64,000 nucleotides of DNA from Citricoccus zhacaiensis (GCF_014645315.1 NZ_BMLQ01000001.1:57665-121664); one strand, 5' to 3'; counted from the stretch's first letter, positions 54,331-63,837 are shown. Program-made: numbers and translations. The notes: a model not told the origin generated them from the letters alone.

Positions 54331-56116
54331 GTGAGTCACGAGTCGATCCCGAGCCACTCGAACCAGGGGGCCTCCCGCCATCGTGTGGTGCTGGTCCGCC
54401 GAGGTTCTAAACACCAGGCCCGGGACACCGGCGTCCTCCGGGCCCTCCACCTGCTGGGTCATACCGTCTTCGACCTCGATCTCCGTCGGCATCCGGACTG
54501 CCTGGTCCCGGAGCCCGGAACCGCCGGCCAGCGCTTCGATCACGGTCCCGTGGAGGCGGTCTTCCGGCGCCATGCACCGGACATCGTCCTTTTCGCCGAC
54601 GGCGGCCCGGTCCCCTCGGAGTCGACGTCCGCCTTCTTCGCGCAGCACGGAATCATGGCCGTCGTCCTGGGCGACGACGCCCCGGGCGATGCCGCCGATC
54701 GCGGACTCGAGGCACTCGAGTCACTCTTCCGCGGCCTCCGGTCGGACGGGCTCGTGCCGGCTGGGGAGGCACCCCTGCCGCGCACCGTGATGTTCTCGGG
54801 CTACTACGGTGCGGGAAACCGCGGGGACGAGCTGCTCCTGGAGACCTTGGTGTCCCATCTGCAGGACACGCTGCCCGGTTTCCACCCCGTCGTCGCCGGT
54901 TCGAAGCCCGCGATCGTGGAGCGCGAGCACGGGGTCCAGTCTCTGGCCCGCGCCGACCTCGAGGCCGGTGAGGAGTATGCCGAACGGGCCTCGTCCCTGG
55001 TCCTGGGTCCGGGGGGGCCACTGGCACGACTACTCCATCAAGCTGGCGGGCGGGGCGGCCGGAATCTTCCGTGGCGCCCACGTCTCCCCCGCCCACATGG
55101 CCCAGTTGCCCCTGCTCGTCAGCGCCTACGGTGGCGCGGTCCACGTGCGCGGCATGGGGGTCGGCCCGCTGACGGACTCCGCGGCACGCGCCGCCGTCAA
55201 TCTGACGGGCCGCCTGGCCCGCACCATCACGGTCCGTGACCAAGAATCCGCAGGACTCCTGGAGCCGATGTCCGAGGCCTGGCCGGCCGCCGTCGAGGTC
55301 TCCCCGGACGTCGTCTACGGGCTGCCCCTGCCCGCCCCAGGCACCGGGACGGTGCCGGAAGGACTGCCGGACCGGTACCTCGCCGTGAATCTCCGGCCCT
55401 GGTCCGACCACCCGGACCGGCGCCGGGACCTGCACACGATCCTGCTCGACACCGCGCGGGACCACGGTCTCGCGATCGTGGGCGTCCCGATGCAGGCCAC
55501 TGACGAGGCCGCCCTGCGGGATCTGGTGGCCACGGCCGAGGCGTCGGGCTCCGGCGTCGCTGTCACGGTCGTACCCGCGGGGATCGACCTGCCGGGGTTC
55601 CTCGAGGTCCTGCGCGGTGCCGAGGCGCTGGTCGCCATGCGGCTGCACGCCAATCTGCTGATGCACCGCTTGCGCCGCCCCGCCGTGGGTCTCGTCTACG
55701 ACCCCAAGGTCGGCTCCCACTTCGCCGAGCTCGGCCGGTCCGGATATGCGCTGGAACTCACGGCCGCGGGAGCCGGCCTGCGGGACGCGCTCGACCGCGT
55801 GTTGCGGGAGGGTGAGCTGCCCCCGGCGACCGGCTCGCTCGTGGACGGGTTGGAGGAGCGAGCCCGCGGGGAACTGGACCGGCTCACCGAGACGCTGGCG
55901 TCCGATCCACTGCGGATTCCGGATCCGGCCTGGGTCCGGTACCCGGCACCCGCCGCGAAGAAGCCCCCGCCGAAGGCACCGGCCGCCGCGAAGGCCCCGG
56001 CGACGTCAGAGACCACGGCAACGTCAGAGACCACGGCTCCGTCCCGACCACGCCAGCCGGCGTGGCGGCGGGCGGTCCGCCGCATCTACCGCGGAGTGAG
56101 GCGCCAGCTGCGCTGA
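54331..56116 (+). pseudogene. polysaccharide pyruvyl transferase family, frameshifted at a G7 tract
   Basis: Two overlapping frames read as one protein. Frame 1 (54331 onward) holds an N-terminal domain and the family start FSGYYGAGNRGDELLLETL. After LGPGG the sequence continues only in another frame (HWHDYSIKLAGGAAGIFRGAHVSPAH... MRLHANLLMHRLRRPAVGLVYDPKVGSHF). The switch falls at seven G (55011-55017); six would restore one frame of 594 aa. Pyruvyl transferases such as CsaB add pyruvate ketals to wall glycans. Either the gene is broken or phase-variable, or the assembly has one extra G. The C-terminus is Ala/Pro/Thr-rich and then basic. Confidence 0.8.
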
Positions 56117-56165
56117 CGCGCCCCTGGGGTCGGTCCGGACCGGACCACCTCGGGACGGACGAAGC

Positions 56166-57425
56166 TCAGAGGACGCGGGTTTCGCGCCACTGGCCCCGGG
56201 TGTCCACCACGTGCTTGCCCGCGGCCAACGGCTTGAGGTCGGCGAAGGCGGCGTGGTCCACCAGCAGCACCACGATGTCGGCACGCTCGATCGCGGCCGC
56301 CGGATCCACCAGTTCCACGTTGTCCCGGCCGGCCAGGGAGGCCGGCAGCTCGTCCACGTGGGGTTCCACGGCCAGGATCGTGCTGCCGGTGAACTGCTCG
56401 GCCATGGCCGCGGCGATGTTCAGGGCCGGGGACTCCCGCAGGTCATCGATGTTCGGCTTGAACGCCAGGCCCAGGGCCGCGACCACCGGGGCCCGCCCGG
56501 TCGCCTGCTGCACGTCGAAGGCCTTGACTTTGACCTGGTCGATGACCCACTCGGGTTTGGAGTCGTTGACCTCACGGGCGCTGCGGATGATCCGCGCCGC
56601 GCTCGGGGCGGCGTCCACGATGAACCATGGGTCCACGGCGATGCAGTGCCCGCCCACGCCCGGACCGGGCTGCAGGATGTTGACCCGAGGGTGGTGGTTG
56701 GCCAGCTCGATCAGCTCCCAGACGTCGATGTCCAGGTCCCGGCTGATCATCGACAACTCATTGGCGAACGCGATGTTCACGTCCCGGAAGGAGTTCTCCA
56801 CGAGCTTGGCCATCTCGGCGGTCCGCAGGTTCGTCAACAGGATCTCGCCCCGGCAGAACGTCTCATACAGGCCCTTCGCGGCCTCGGCGGCGGCCTTGCT
56901 GGACCCGCCCACGATGCGGTCGTTGGTGACCAGCTCGGTCATGACCTTGCCCGGCAGCACCCGCTCCGGGCAGTGCGCGAACAACAGGCTCCCGGCCTCG
57001 GCCAGGTCCTCACGCTCCTCGTGGATGACCTCGGCCAGGCGCTCGGTCGCCCCGGGGGGCGAGGTCGACTCGAGGATGACCAGTTCGCCACCGCGCAACT
57101 GCGGGGCGAGGTTCCGCCCGGCGGCCTCGATGTAGGACAGGTCCGGGGACTTGTCCGCGTGGAAGGGGGTGGGCACCGCCACGATGTAGGCGTCCGCGGC
57201 CGGGGTCTGCGTCGAGGCGGACAGCAGTCCCTCGGCGACCGCCTTCTGCACGAACCGGTCCAGGTCCGGCTCCACGAACGGGACAGATCCCGCATTGACC
57301 GCATCGACCGTGCGCTGGTTCACGTCCACCCCGTGGACACGGAGTCCGCTCCCCGCCAGGATGGCCGCCGTCGGCAATCCGATGTAGCCCAGGCCGATCA
57401 CGGCAACGCTGGAAATCTCAGTCAT
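56166..57425 (-). CDS. wecC: UDP-N-acetyl-D-mannosamine dehydrogenase
   Basis: Oxidises UDP-ManNAc to UDP-ManNAcA. The 419-aa protein matches WecC closely: VIGLGYIGLPTAAILA, AVPTPFHADKSPDLSYIE, ESTSPPGATE, RTAEMAKLVENSFRDVNIAFANEL, HPRVNILQPGPGVGGHCIAVDPWFIV (catalytic Cys261) and GLAFKPNIDDLRESPA. It completes the pathway begun by WecB about 28 kb away. It lies downstream of an LCP protein and a glycosyltransferase on the same strand and converges on the pyruvyl transferase gene with a 49-nt gap. Confidence 0.95.
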   Translation of the reverse strand: MTEISSVAVIGLGYIGLPTAAILAGSGLRVHGVDVNQRTVDAVNAGSVPFVEPDLDRFVQKAVAEGLLSASTQTPAADAYIVAVPTPFHADKSPDLSYIEAAGRNLAPQLRGGELVILESTSPPGATERLAEVIHEEREDLAEAGSLLFAHCPERVLPGKVMTELVTNDRIVGGSSKAAAEAAKGLYETFCRGEILLTNLRTAEMAKLVENSFRDVNIAFANELSMISRDLDIDVWELIELANHHPRVNILQPGPGVGGHCIAVDPWFIVDAAPSAARIIRSAREVNDSKPEWVIDQVKVKAFDVQQATGRAPVVAALGLAFKPNIDDLRESPALNIAAAMAEQFTGSTILAVEPHVDELPASLAGRDNVELVDPAAAIERADIVVLLVDHAAFADLKPLAAGKHVVDTRGQWRETRVL

Positions 57426-57532
57426 GGAGTACGTCCTTCAATCGATGGAGCCCTTCAGGCGGTCGTCCCGGACACGATGCCGGAGAAACGGCAACCGTCG
57501 GTGTTCGGGTCCACGACCGCGGGCAGATCCGG

Positions 57533-58777
57533 TCAGTGGCGATTATAGGCCGTGGCCCGTGGGCTACGGCGCAGCACGGTCTCCCGGGCAAGTCCGACGA
57601 AGCGCCGGCCGAGCTCCGGCAGGTCGGCGTGGCGGTGCACCCAGTCACGGCCGCGGCCGTCCACCACAGTGCTCTGTGGACGGGTGGCGAGGTCTCGCCA
57701 GTGTGCCGCCAGTGAGGCGGCATCGGCCGGCACGATGCTGGCCGCGCCGGACTCCTCCAGCACGCGGGCGGCCTCGCCCGTGACCACCCCGGTGACGTGC
57801 CGGCCCACGGCCAGCAGCTCGTACGTCTTGGACGGGATGGTCCAGTCGAAACTCGGCCAGTCCGGGCGCAGACTCACCAGGCAGGTGTCCGCCCAGGCGT
57901 ATTGGGCGCGCAATCCGGCCCCGTGCACCGCGTCCATCATGGTGACCGGAGCGCCGAGTGAGTCGTTCAGGTCGGACAGGGCATCGCGCTGGGTCCCCGA
58001 TCCGACGAGGCGCACGGCAATGCGCTCGGGGCCCTCCTGCACCAGGGCAGCCGCCCGGATCACGGTCTCCAGTCCCTGGCTCTCACCGTGGTTGCCGAGG
58101 TAGAGCACGTTGAGTTCACCGGGAACACGGTCCCGTGCCGGAACCGGTTCGATCCGGCTCAACGGGACGCCGTTGCCGACCACCTCCACCACCCGGATCC
58201 CGCGCTCGGAGAGCCGTTCGGCGAATCCCCGCGTCACCGTCACCACGAGGTCCGCCGAACGCTGCGTCCCCGTGACCAGGTACTCCATCAACCGGCTCAG
58301 CAACCCGGTGGAGACTCCCGAGTCACGGGCCAGGTCCGGCCAGGCGTCGCGCATCTCCACGATCAACGGTGTCCGGCGGAGCTTGGACAGGGTCCAGCCG
58401 GCGACGACGGTCGGCAGGGCCGGCACGGTGACGACCAGGACATCGGGCCGCTCGGCGCGCAACGCCACCGGAATGGCCGCCAGCGCATGGACGACGTGAC
58501 CGAGGAACCGGCCGTCTCGCGTGGCACCGAGGGCAGGGATCGTCCACGTCCGCCAGATGCGTTCCCCGTGGGCGCCCCAACGGTCATCGGCACCAGTGGA
58601 GGCGGCCGGGGCCTCAGGCCCCTGTCCCCCACCCGGGACGTGTCCCGGATCGGCCTGCGGGACGACGACGTCGACGTCCCAGCCGGCGCCCCGGAACGCC
58701 TCGACGAAGGCGGCCCACCGCCGCTGGGGCGGAGTCCGTTCGGGCAGGTAGGAATGCGTGATCAGCTGGACGCGCAT
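57533..58777 (-). CDS. glycosyltransferase, GT4-type (WbuB-like)
   Basis: A 414-aa GT-B enzyme with the WbuB-like start RVQLITHSYLPERTPPQRRWAAFVEAF, VEMRDAWPD, NGVPLSRI and the donor region SFDWTIPSKTYELLAVGRHVTGVVTG. The P-S-K-x-Y/F-E-x-L-A pattern is typical of transferases of N-acetylated amino sugars. Position next to wecC makes ManNAcA or GlcNAc transfer plausible. Starts 3 nt after the LCP gene stop; wecC follows after 107 nt. Confidence 0.87.
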   Translation of the reverse strand: MRVQLITHSYLPERTPPQRRWAAFVEAFRGAGWDVDVVVPQADPGHVPGGGQGPEAPAASTGADDRWGAHGERIWRTWTIPALGATRDGRFLGHVVHALAAIPVALRAERPDVLVVTVPALPTVVAGWTLSKLRRTPLIVEMRDAWPDLARDSGVSTGLLSRLMEYLVTGTQRSADLVVTVTRGFAERLSERGIRVVEVVGNGVPLSRIEPVPARDRVPGELNVLYLGNHGESQGLETVIRAAALVQEGPERIAVRLVGSGTQRDALSDLNDSLGAPVTMMDAVHGAGLRAQYAWADTCLVSLRPDWPSFDWTIPSKTYELLAVGRHVTGVVTGEAARVLEESGAASIVPADAASLAAHWRDLATRPQSTVVDGRGRDWVHRHADLPELGRRFVGLARETVLRRSPRATAYNRH

Positions 58778-58780
58778 GAA

Positions 58781-60046
58781 TCAGGCCCCGGCGCAGACGG
58801 CGGCGGGTTCGGTGGCCTCTCGGGAGGCGCTGCCGGACCCGCCGGCACTGGCACTGGCCGAGCTGGTGGCGTCCGTGGCACCGTCCGTGGCAGAGGGTTC
58901 ACCGGAGGCGGAGGGTCCACTGGAGACCGATGGCTCGCCGGACGCATCGGCGCTGGCGTCCGGACTGGCGATCCCATCATTGGCCGCATCAGTGGCCCGG
59001 GCGGTGGCCTCCTCAGTGGCATCATCGCCCGAGAGATAGCTGTCCAGGTCGTCCGCCTCCAGGGCCTGGCGCAACTCCTCGATCCCGGCTTCGTCCTGGA
59101 GCACGATCGAGGCCCCGCCGGGGCCCTCGGCCGGATCACCATGGGGAACCGTGAAGGTCTCGATGTCATTGCTGCGGATGCCGTTGAGCTGGAGGCCGTA
59201 ACCGGCGATCGTCGCCGCGTCCAACCCGTCATCCACCGTGATGAAGGGGACGATGCTGTTGACGACGCCCATCAGCTTCTGGGGATTGGCCAGCGTGTCC
59301 ACCGTGAGGATCTGGTCCACCATCGCCGAGACGAAGCGCTGCTGGTTGGCCACCCGCTCGAAGTCACCGCCGAGGAAGGCCTTGCGCTCCCGGACGTAGC
59401 GCAGGGCGTCAGAGCCCTCCAGCAGGATCTCGCCCCGGGGGAAGAAGGACGGGTTGACCTGCCCCGAGGAGAAGGACTGGGGATTGCAGACCTGGACGCC
59501 GCCGAGAGCACTGGTCAGCCCGTTGAAGCCCTCGAAGTCGATCACGGCCAGATGATCAATGTTGACGCCCAGCATGTTCTCCACCGTCGCGGTCACCAAC
59601 GGGTAGCCCCCGAGACTGAGCGCGGCATTGACCTTGCGTTCGCCATGGCCGGGGATCTCCACCCACAGGTCACGCACGATCGACATGACGTAGACGTTCT
59701 GCCGGTCCTCAGGGATGTGCACGAGCATCAGGGTGTCCGAGCGTTCACCCGCTTCGCCCTTGTTCTCGGCGGTGTCCATGCCCTCACCCCGGGAGTCCGA
59801 TCCCATGACCAGGACGTTCAGGGCTCCGTCCGTGGTGGCCTCGGAGGTGGCGATGCCGGCGTCCACCGTCTGGCGCTTGTCGTTGAAGGTCGAGGCGATG
59901 GAGCCCACATAGACGGCGACGAACACGAGCACGACCACCAGCAGTGCGGCTACCACGATGAAGGCGTTGCGGACGGTATGGCGCCGCCGCCGTGCCCGGC
60001 CGCTCGAGCGGCGCGGCAGATAGTCGTAGTTCTCAGTGTGAGACAA
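58781..60046 (-). CDS. LytR-CpsA-Psr (LCP) family glycopolymer ligase
   Basis: Attaches lipid-linked wall polymers to peptidoglycan outside the membrane. The protein of about 421 aa has a short basic cytoplasmic tail, one membrane helix (NAFIVVAALLVVVLVFVAVYV) and an LCP domain with the arginines that bind pyrophosphate (GSDSRGEG, GERSDTLML, SIVRDLWVEIPG, LRYVRERK). A Ser/Ala/Asp/Thr-rich tail of about 80 residues ends with a single Cys. The start is uncertain: TTG at 60046 gives MSHTENYDYLPRR; another TTG lies at 60070. Confidence 0.9.
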   Translation of the reverse strand: MSHTENYDYLPRRSSGRARRRRHTVRNAFIVVAALLVVVLVFVAVYVGSIASTFNDKRQTVDAGIATSEATTDGALNVLVMGSDSRGEGMDTAENKGEAGERSDTLMLVHIPEDRQNVYVMSIVRDLWVEIPGHGERKVNAALSLGGYPLVTATVENMLGVNIDHLAVIDFEGFNGLTSALGGVQVCNPQSFSSGQVNPSFFPRGEILLEGSDALRYVRERKAFLGGDFERVANQQRFVSAMVDQILTVDTLANPQKLMGVVNSIVPFITVDDGLDAATIAGYGLQLNGIRSNDIETFTVPHGDPAEGPGGASIVLQDEAGIEELRQALEADDLDSYLSGDDATEEATARATDAANDGIASPDASADASGEPSVSSGPSASGEPSATDGATDATSSASASAGGSGSASREATEPAAVCAGA

Positions 60047-60081
60047 AAGGGGTTCCCATCGACACGTCAAAGTTCCACATC

Positions 60082-60087
60082 ATCCTA
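60082..60087 (-). promoter_or_regulatory. possible -10 of the LCP operon
   Basis: TAGGAT on the minus strand, about 12 nt before the upstream TTG and 36 nt before the preferred TTG start of the LCP gene. If used, the upstream TTG would have almost no leader, which supports the start at 60046. No -35 is clear. Confidence 0.25.
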
Positions 60088-60127
60088 GACCGCCACGGGG
60101 CGGCGGCCGGTCCTGCCGTGCCGGACG

Positions 60128-61063
60128 CTACCAGCGGGCGCGGCGCGGCACCGGCTGGCACCGCGGGCAGTAGGCCGAGGACCGGTTCATGAACCGGTCC
60201 TTGACGATCAGGCTCTGATGCCCCTCGGCCGCACAGCGCGCGCACGGCCGGCCGGCCTGGCCGTAGACGTTGAGGGAGCGGTCGAAGTAGCCCGATTCCC
60301 CGTTGACGTTGACGTAGAGGGAGTCGAAGCTCGTACCGCCCTGGGCAAGGGCCTGCACCATCACCGCGTGCACCGCCGTCAGAAGACGTCCCGACTCACT
60401 GCGGTTCAGGGTCTCGGTCGGCCGTGCATAGTGCAGACGTGCCTGCCACAGGGCCTCGTCCGCATAGATGTTGCCGATACCGGAGATGAGTCCCTGGTCC
60501 AGCAGAGCCCGCTTGAGGCCGGTCCTGCGGCGGCGGAACCGCTGGTACACAGCGTCTGGATCGAAGTGAGGGTCCAAGGGGTCGCGGGCGATGTGGGCCA
60601 CCGAGGCGGGCACCAGCTGGTCCGGACGGTCCGACGTCGGCACCAGGGCATCTATGAACAGCCCACCGAAGATGCGCTGGTCCACGAAGCGCAGTTCCAG
60701 CGCGGTCCCGCTGTCCTCGCCCTCGCCCTCGCCCTCGCCCTCGAGCAGGATCCGGATGCGCAGGTGCCTCGGATCCGGATCCCCCGGAGAATTCACGAGG
60801 AGTTGACCGCTCATGCCCAGATGAGCCACGAGCGCCCGATCGGGCGTCGAGCCGGCGGCCGCCAGGGGAACCCACAGGTATTTGCCGCGACGCTCGGGGA
60901 CCGCCAGCCGCAGTCCGGAGAGCTGGGATTCGAAGGCGGGCGCGCCGCCGTCGTGCCTACGGGTGGACCGCGGCTCCACCACCTCGACGCCGGAGACCGG
61001 CCGTCCGGCCGCCCATGTCTCGAGCCCCCGGCGGACGACCTCCACCTCGGGCAGTTCAGGCAC
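60128..61063 (-). CDS. mutM: formamidopyrimidine-DNA glycosylase MutM/Fpg
   Basis: Removes 8-oxoguanine and formamidopyrimidines from DNA. The 311-aa protein starts [13 protein letters not shown], with Pro2 and Glu3 (after the start codon) as the active site. It has [22 protein letters not shown] and a C-terminal zinc finger of four Cys (CARC...CPRC). A (GE)4 acidic insertion near residue 115 is encoded by 6-bp repeats and is unusual. The GTG at 61063 overlaps rnc by 8 nt; the longer frame through rnc is shadow. Confidence 0.94.
   Translation of the reverse strand: MPELPEVEVVRRGLETWAAGRPVSGVEVVEPRSTRRHDGGAPAFESQLSGLRLAVPERRGKYLWVPLAAAGSTPDRALVAHLGMSGQLLVNSPGDPDPRHLRIRILLEGEGEGEGEDSGTALELRFVDQRIFGGLFIDALVPTSDRPDQLVPASVAHIARDPLDPHFDPDAVYQRFRRRRTGLKRALLDQGLISGIGNIYADEALWQARLHYARPTETLNRSESGRLLTAVHAVMVQALAQGGTSFDSLYVNVNGESGYFDRSLNVYGQAGRPCARCAAEGHQSLIVKDRFMNRSSAYCPRCQPVPRRARW
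60715..60744. repeat. in-frame hexanucleotide repeat in mutM
   Basis: Four copies of CCTCGC from 60715 to 60738, then a variant CCTCGA (60739-60744). On the coding strand they encode Gly-Glu repeats in a loop of MutM. Copy-number change would stay in frame. Confidence 0.75.
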
Positions 61064-61847
61064 CGGCGGCTGCCTCGGTACCGGCGGCGACGGCCCCGGC
61101 CGCGGCCGACACGCGGTCCCAGGAGTGGGCAGCGGCCTGGCGTTCGGCCTCCTTCTTGGAGGGCCCGGTGCCGGTGGCGTAGGGCGTGCCGCCGACCACC
61201 AGGGTGGCGGTGAACACCTTGTCGTGGTCCGGGCCGGCGGATTCCATCCGGTACTCGATGGGACCGAGGCCGCCGTTCGCGGCGGCCTCCTGGATATACG
61301 TCTTCCAATCGGTGCCGGCACCCATGGCGAGCTTGTCCGCGAGCAGCGGGATGACCAGCCGGTGAACGAGGTCATGGGCGGCCGGCAGGCCCTGGTCCAT
61401 ATAGGTGGCGCCGATGAGCGCTTCCATGGTGTCCGCCAGGATGGAGTCCTTGTCCGCGCCGCGCGTTCGCCGTTCGCCCTCCCCGAGCAGAACTGCAGGA
61501 CCGACGCCGATGGTGCGGGCCACGGAGGCCAGGGCTCGGGTGGAGACGACGGCGGCGCGCATCTTCGCCAGGTTCCCCTCGGGAAGATCCGGATACGTGC
61601 GATAGAGGTGGTCCGTGACCACGAAGCCGAGCACCGAGTCGCCGAGGAACTCGAGGCGCTCGTTGGTGGGCAGCCCGCCATGCTCATAGGAGTAGGAGCG
61701 GTGCGTCAAGGCAAGCACAAGCGTCCCGGGGTCGATGGTGACCCCGAGACGCTTGAGCAGGTCTTCAGTTATCGGCCGGTCCAGCTGGACCGGCCGGCGC
61801 CGCCCGGACTGCTGTCCGGACGCCTGGACCGACTTCCGTGGCGCCAT
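61056..61847 (-). CDS. rnc: ribonuclease III
   Basis: Cuts double-stranded RNA in rRNA and mRNA processing. The 263-aa protein has the catalytic signature [14 protein letters not shown], the second acidic motif ([16 protein letters not shown]) and a C-terminal double-stranded RNA-binding domain ending in an Ala-rich tail ([19 protein letters not shown]). The ATG at 61847 has GAGGTG upstream; a GTG at 61853 is also possible. It lies between rpmF and mutM, its usual place. Confidence 0.95.
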   Translation of the reverse strand: MAPRKSVQASGQQSGRRRPVQLDRPITEDLLKRLGVTIDPGTLVLALTHRSYSYEHGGLPTNERLEFLGDSVLGFVVTDHLYRTYPDLPEGNLAKMRAAVVSTRALASVARTIGVGPAVLLGEGERRTRGADKDSILADTMEALIGATYMDQGLPAAHDLVHRLVIPLLADKLAMGAGTDWKTYIQEAAANGGLGPIEYRMESAGPDHDKVFTATLVVGGTPYATGTGPSKKEAERQAAAHSWDRVSAAAGAVAAGTEAAAGA

Positions 61848-61854
61848 GGGCACC

Positions 61855-62058
61855 TCAGGCGTCGGCGACCTTGCGGCCCTTGTATTCCATGAACAACGGC
61901 GTACCGGCAGAATCGGTCACGACCTGGGCCTGGTGCGGCAGGCGGTAGGTGACGCGGCCGTTTTCCACGGACTTCACCAGCGGAGGCACGGTGGCCTTCC
62001 ACTGGGAGCGGCGGGCACGGGTGTTGGAACGGGACATCTTCCGCTTCGGAACTGCCAC
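61855..62058 (-). CDS. rpmF: 50S ribosomal protein L32
   Basis: Small basic ribosomal protein of 67 aa ([21 protein letters not shown]). No Cys pair is seen in the C-terminal half, so this is the zinc-independent form. The start is the GTG at 62058, 2 nt after the yceD stop. The open frame extends upstream only as shadow of yceD. Confidence 0.95.
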   Translation of the reverse strand: MAVPKRKMSRSNTRARRSQWKATVPPLVKSVENGRVTYRLPHQAQVVTDSAGTPLFMEYKGRKVADA

Positions 62059-62060
62059 GG

Positions 62061-62669
62061 CTATCTCTCTTCTGTCTCGTCGGATGAGGTCTTCGTCTCC
62101 GGGCCGGCGGTGCCGGACTCGGAGGTCTTCGTCAGTTCGGCCAAGGCCGCCCAGCGCGGATCCAGCTGTTCGTGGACATGGTCCTCCGGTGCGTCCTCCA
62201 GTCGGATGCCGCATTCGGAGCACAGGCCCTGACATCCTGGCCGGCAGACCGGCTGGAAGGGCAAGGCCGTGACCACGGCGTCCCGGAGGACTGGCTCCAG
62301 ATCCACCGCCTCGTGCACCACCAGACGCTCTTCGTCGCTCCCACCCTCCGGGGCGGACGCGAGGAACAGCTCCTGCAGGTCAACGGTGATCCCGTCCTGG
62401 ATCGGGTCCAGGCAGCGACTGCACTCTCCCACGAGGTCGGCGTGAGCCTCACCGGTGACCAGGATGCCTTCGTGGACCGACTCCAGACGCAGGTCGACGT
62501 CCACGGCTGAACCAGCCGGGATGCCGATGAGCGGAGTGGACAGTGCCTCGGGGGCTGGCCACTGCTCCTCCAGAGTCCTCATGGACCCCGGACTGCGCAC
62601 CAGGTCCTTGACGGAGACCACCCACCTGTCAGCTGCACCGGCTACAGTCGGGGACGATGACGCGGACAT
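62061..62669 (-). CDS. YceD/DUF177 family protein
   Basis: A 202-aa protein of the DUF177 family, linked in other bacteria to 23S rRNA accumulation and always next to rpmF. It has the four-Cys pattern GECSRCLDP and [13 protein letters not shown]. The ATG at 62669 has AAGGA 6 nt upstream; an ATG at 62675 overlaps that site and is less likely. First gene of the yceD-rpmF-rnc-mutM operon, preceded by a good promoter. Confidence 0.9.
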   Translation of the reverse strand: MSASSSPTVAGAADRWVVSVKDLVRSPGSMRTLEEQWPAPEALSTPLIGIPAGSAVDVDLRLESVHEGILVTGEAHADLVGECSRCLDPIQDGITVDLQELFLASAPEGGSDEERLVVHEAVDLEPVLRDAVVTALPFQPVCRPGCQGLCSECGIRLEDAPEDHVHEQLDPRWAALAELTKTSESGTAGPETKTSSDETEER

Positions 62670-62775
62670 CAGCATTCCTTCTTCAGCGGGCGGTGGTGGC
62701 GGTACGGATCCCTGCGCATGGCTTCCACCGTACGCTGGGATCCAGGCAGGGTAGAACCCTCAGGACCGACTCACC

Positions 62776-62804
62776 AGTCTAGCCGCTCCGTTCCGCCGTT
62801 CCAA
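62776..62804 (-). promoter_or_regulatory. sigma70-type promoter of yceD-rpmF-rnc-mutM
   Basis: On the minus strand TTGGAA (62799-62804) and TAGACT (62776-62781) are exactly 17 nt apart. Transcription would start near 62768, about 100 nt before the yceD ATG. This is the best-matching promoter in the window. Confidence 0.6.
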
Positions 62805-62837
62805 ATGACCCGCCGGGCGGACCAGGGTCCGTGATGC

Positions 62838-63749
62838 TCAGAGCTCCGCGACGAACTCCTTGAGCCAGGGGCGCAGGCCCGGCCCCAGGTCATCGCGGGC
62901 ACTGGCCAGTTCGATCACGGCCTTGAGGTAGCTCAGCTTGTCACCGGTGTCATAGCGCTTGCCGCTGAACACCACGGCGTGCACGCCGAAACCCTTCCCG
63001 TGCCCCTCGGCCAGGACCTGCAGGGCGTCGGTCAGCTGGATCTCATTGCCGCGGCCGGGCTGCGTGCGCTCCAGGATGTCGAAGACTGCAGGGTCCAGGA
63101 CATAGCGTCCGATCACGGCCAAATTGGAGGGCGCGTCCTCCACCGGGGGCTTCTCCACGAGCCCGGTGACACGCACCACGTCCTCTGGTCCCCCTGCCAC
63201 CGTGGAGACCTCGGCCACCCCGTAGGCGGAGATGTTCTCGCGGGGGACCTCCATGAGGGCGATGACCGAGCCGCCCTTCTCCTGCTGGACGTCGATCATC
63301 CGCTCCAGCAGGTCCTCCTTCTCGTCGATCAGGTCGTCACCGAGCAGCACGGCGAACGGCTCGCGGCCCACGTGCTGCTTGGCACACCACACCGCGTGGC
63401 CCAGGCCCTTGGCATCGTTCTGGCGCACGTAGTGGATGTTGCCGAGGTTGGTGGCCTCCTGGATCTTGTCCAGTTTGCCGAAGTCCCCCTTGAGCTCCAG
63501 GCTGCGTTCGAGGGCGGGAACCCGGTCGAAGTGGTCCTCCAGAGCACGCTTGCTGCGGCCCGTGATCATCAACAGGTCCTTCAGCCCGGCGGCCTTGGCC
63601 TCCGCCACCACGTACTGGATGGCCGGCTTGTCCACCACCGGGAGCATCTCCTTGGGCATGGCCTTGGTGGCCGGCAGGAACCGGGTCCCCAGTCCGGCGG
63701 CGGGGATGATGGCCTTCTTGGTGCGGGGATTCTGCGAGCGCTCAGTCAT
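62838..63749 (-). CDS. galU: UTP-glucose-1-phosphate uridylyltransferase
   Basis: Makes UDP-glucose from UTP and glucose-1-phosphate. The 303-aa protein has the nucleotide-binding start AIIPAAGLGTRFLPATKAMPKEMLPVVDKP, the LGDDLID metal site and GLVEKP. The ATG at 63749 is chosen; the frame from 63776 adds nine residues. UDP-glucose would feed the polysaccharide cluster 2.7 kb away. It lies between coaD and yceD, which are adjacent in many relatives. Confidence 0.95.
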   Translation of the reverse strand: MTERSQNPRTKKAIIPAAGLGTRFLPATKAMPKEMLPVVDKPAIQYVVAEAKAAGLKDLLMITGRSKRALEDHFDRVPALERSLELKGDFGKLDKIQEATNLGNIHYVRQNDAKGLGHAVWCAKQHVGREPFAVLLGDDLIDEKEDLLERMIDVQQEKGGSVIALMEVPRENISAYGVAEVSTVAGGPEDVVRVTGLVEKPPVEDAPSNLAVIGRYVLDPAVFDILERTQPGRGNEIQLTDALQVLAEGHGKGFGVHAVVFSGKRYDTGDKLSYLKAVIELASARDDLGPGLRPWLKEFVAEL

Positions 63750-63837
63750 GGGTGCAGGATAGCCCGTCCGGGTCACCCGGGGGCGGCGACGGGTGGTCGA
63801 CCAGTAGGCGACCGGTAGTCGACCGATCCGGCGCAGC

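Noticed and set aside
63795-63824. Repeated GTCGACC motifs before galU as an operator
   Set aside because: Two palindromic copies 16 nt apart are suggestive, but SalI-like sequences are frequent by chance at this G+C and no known regulator fits.
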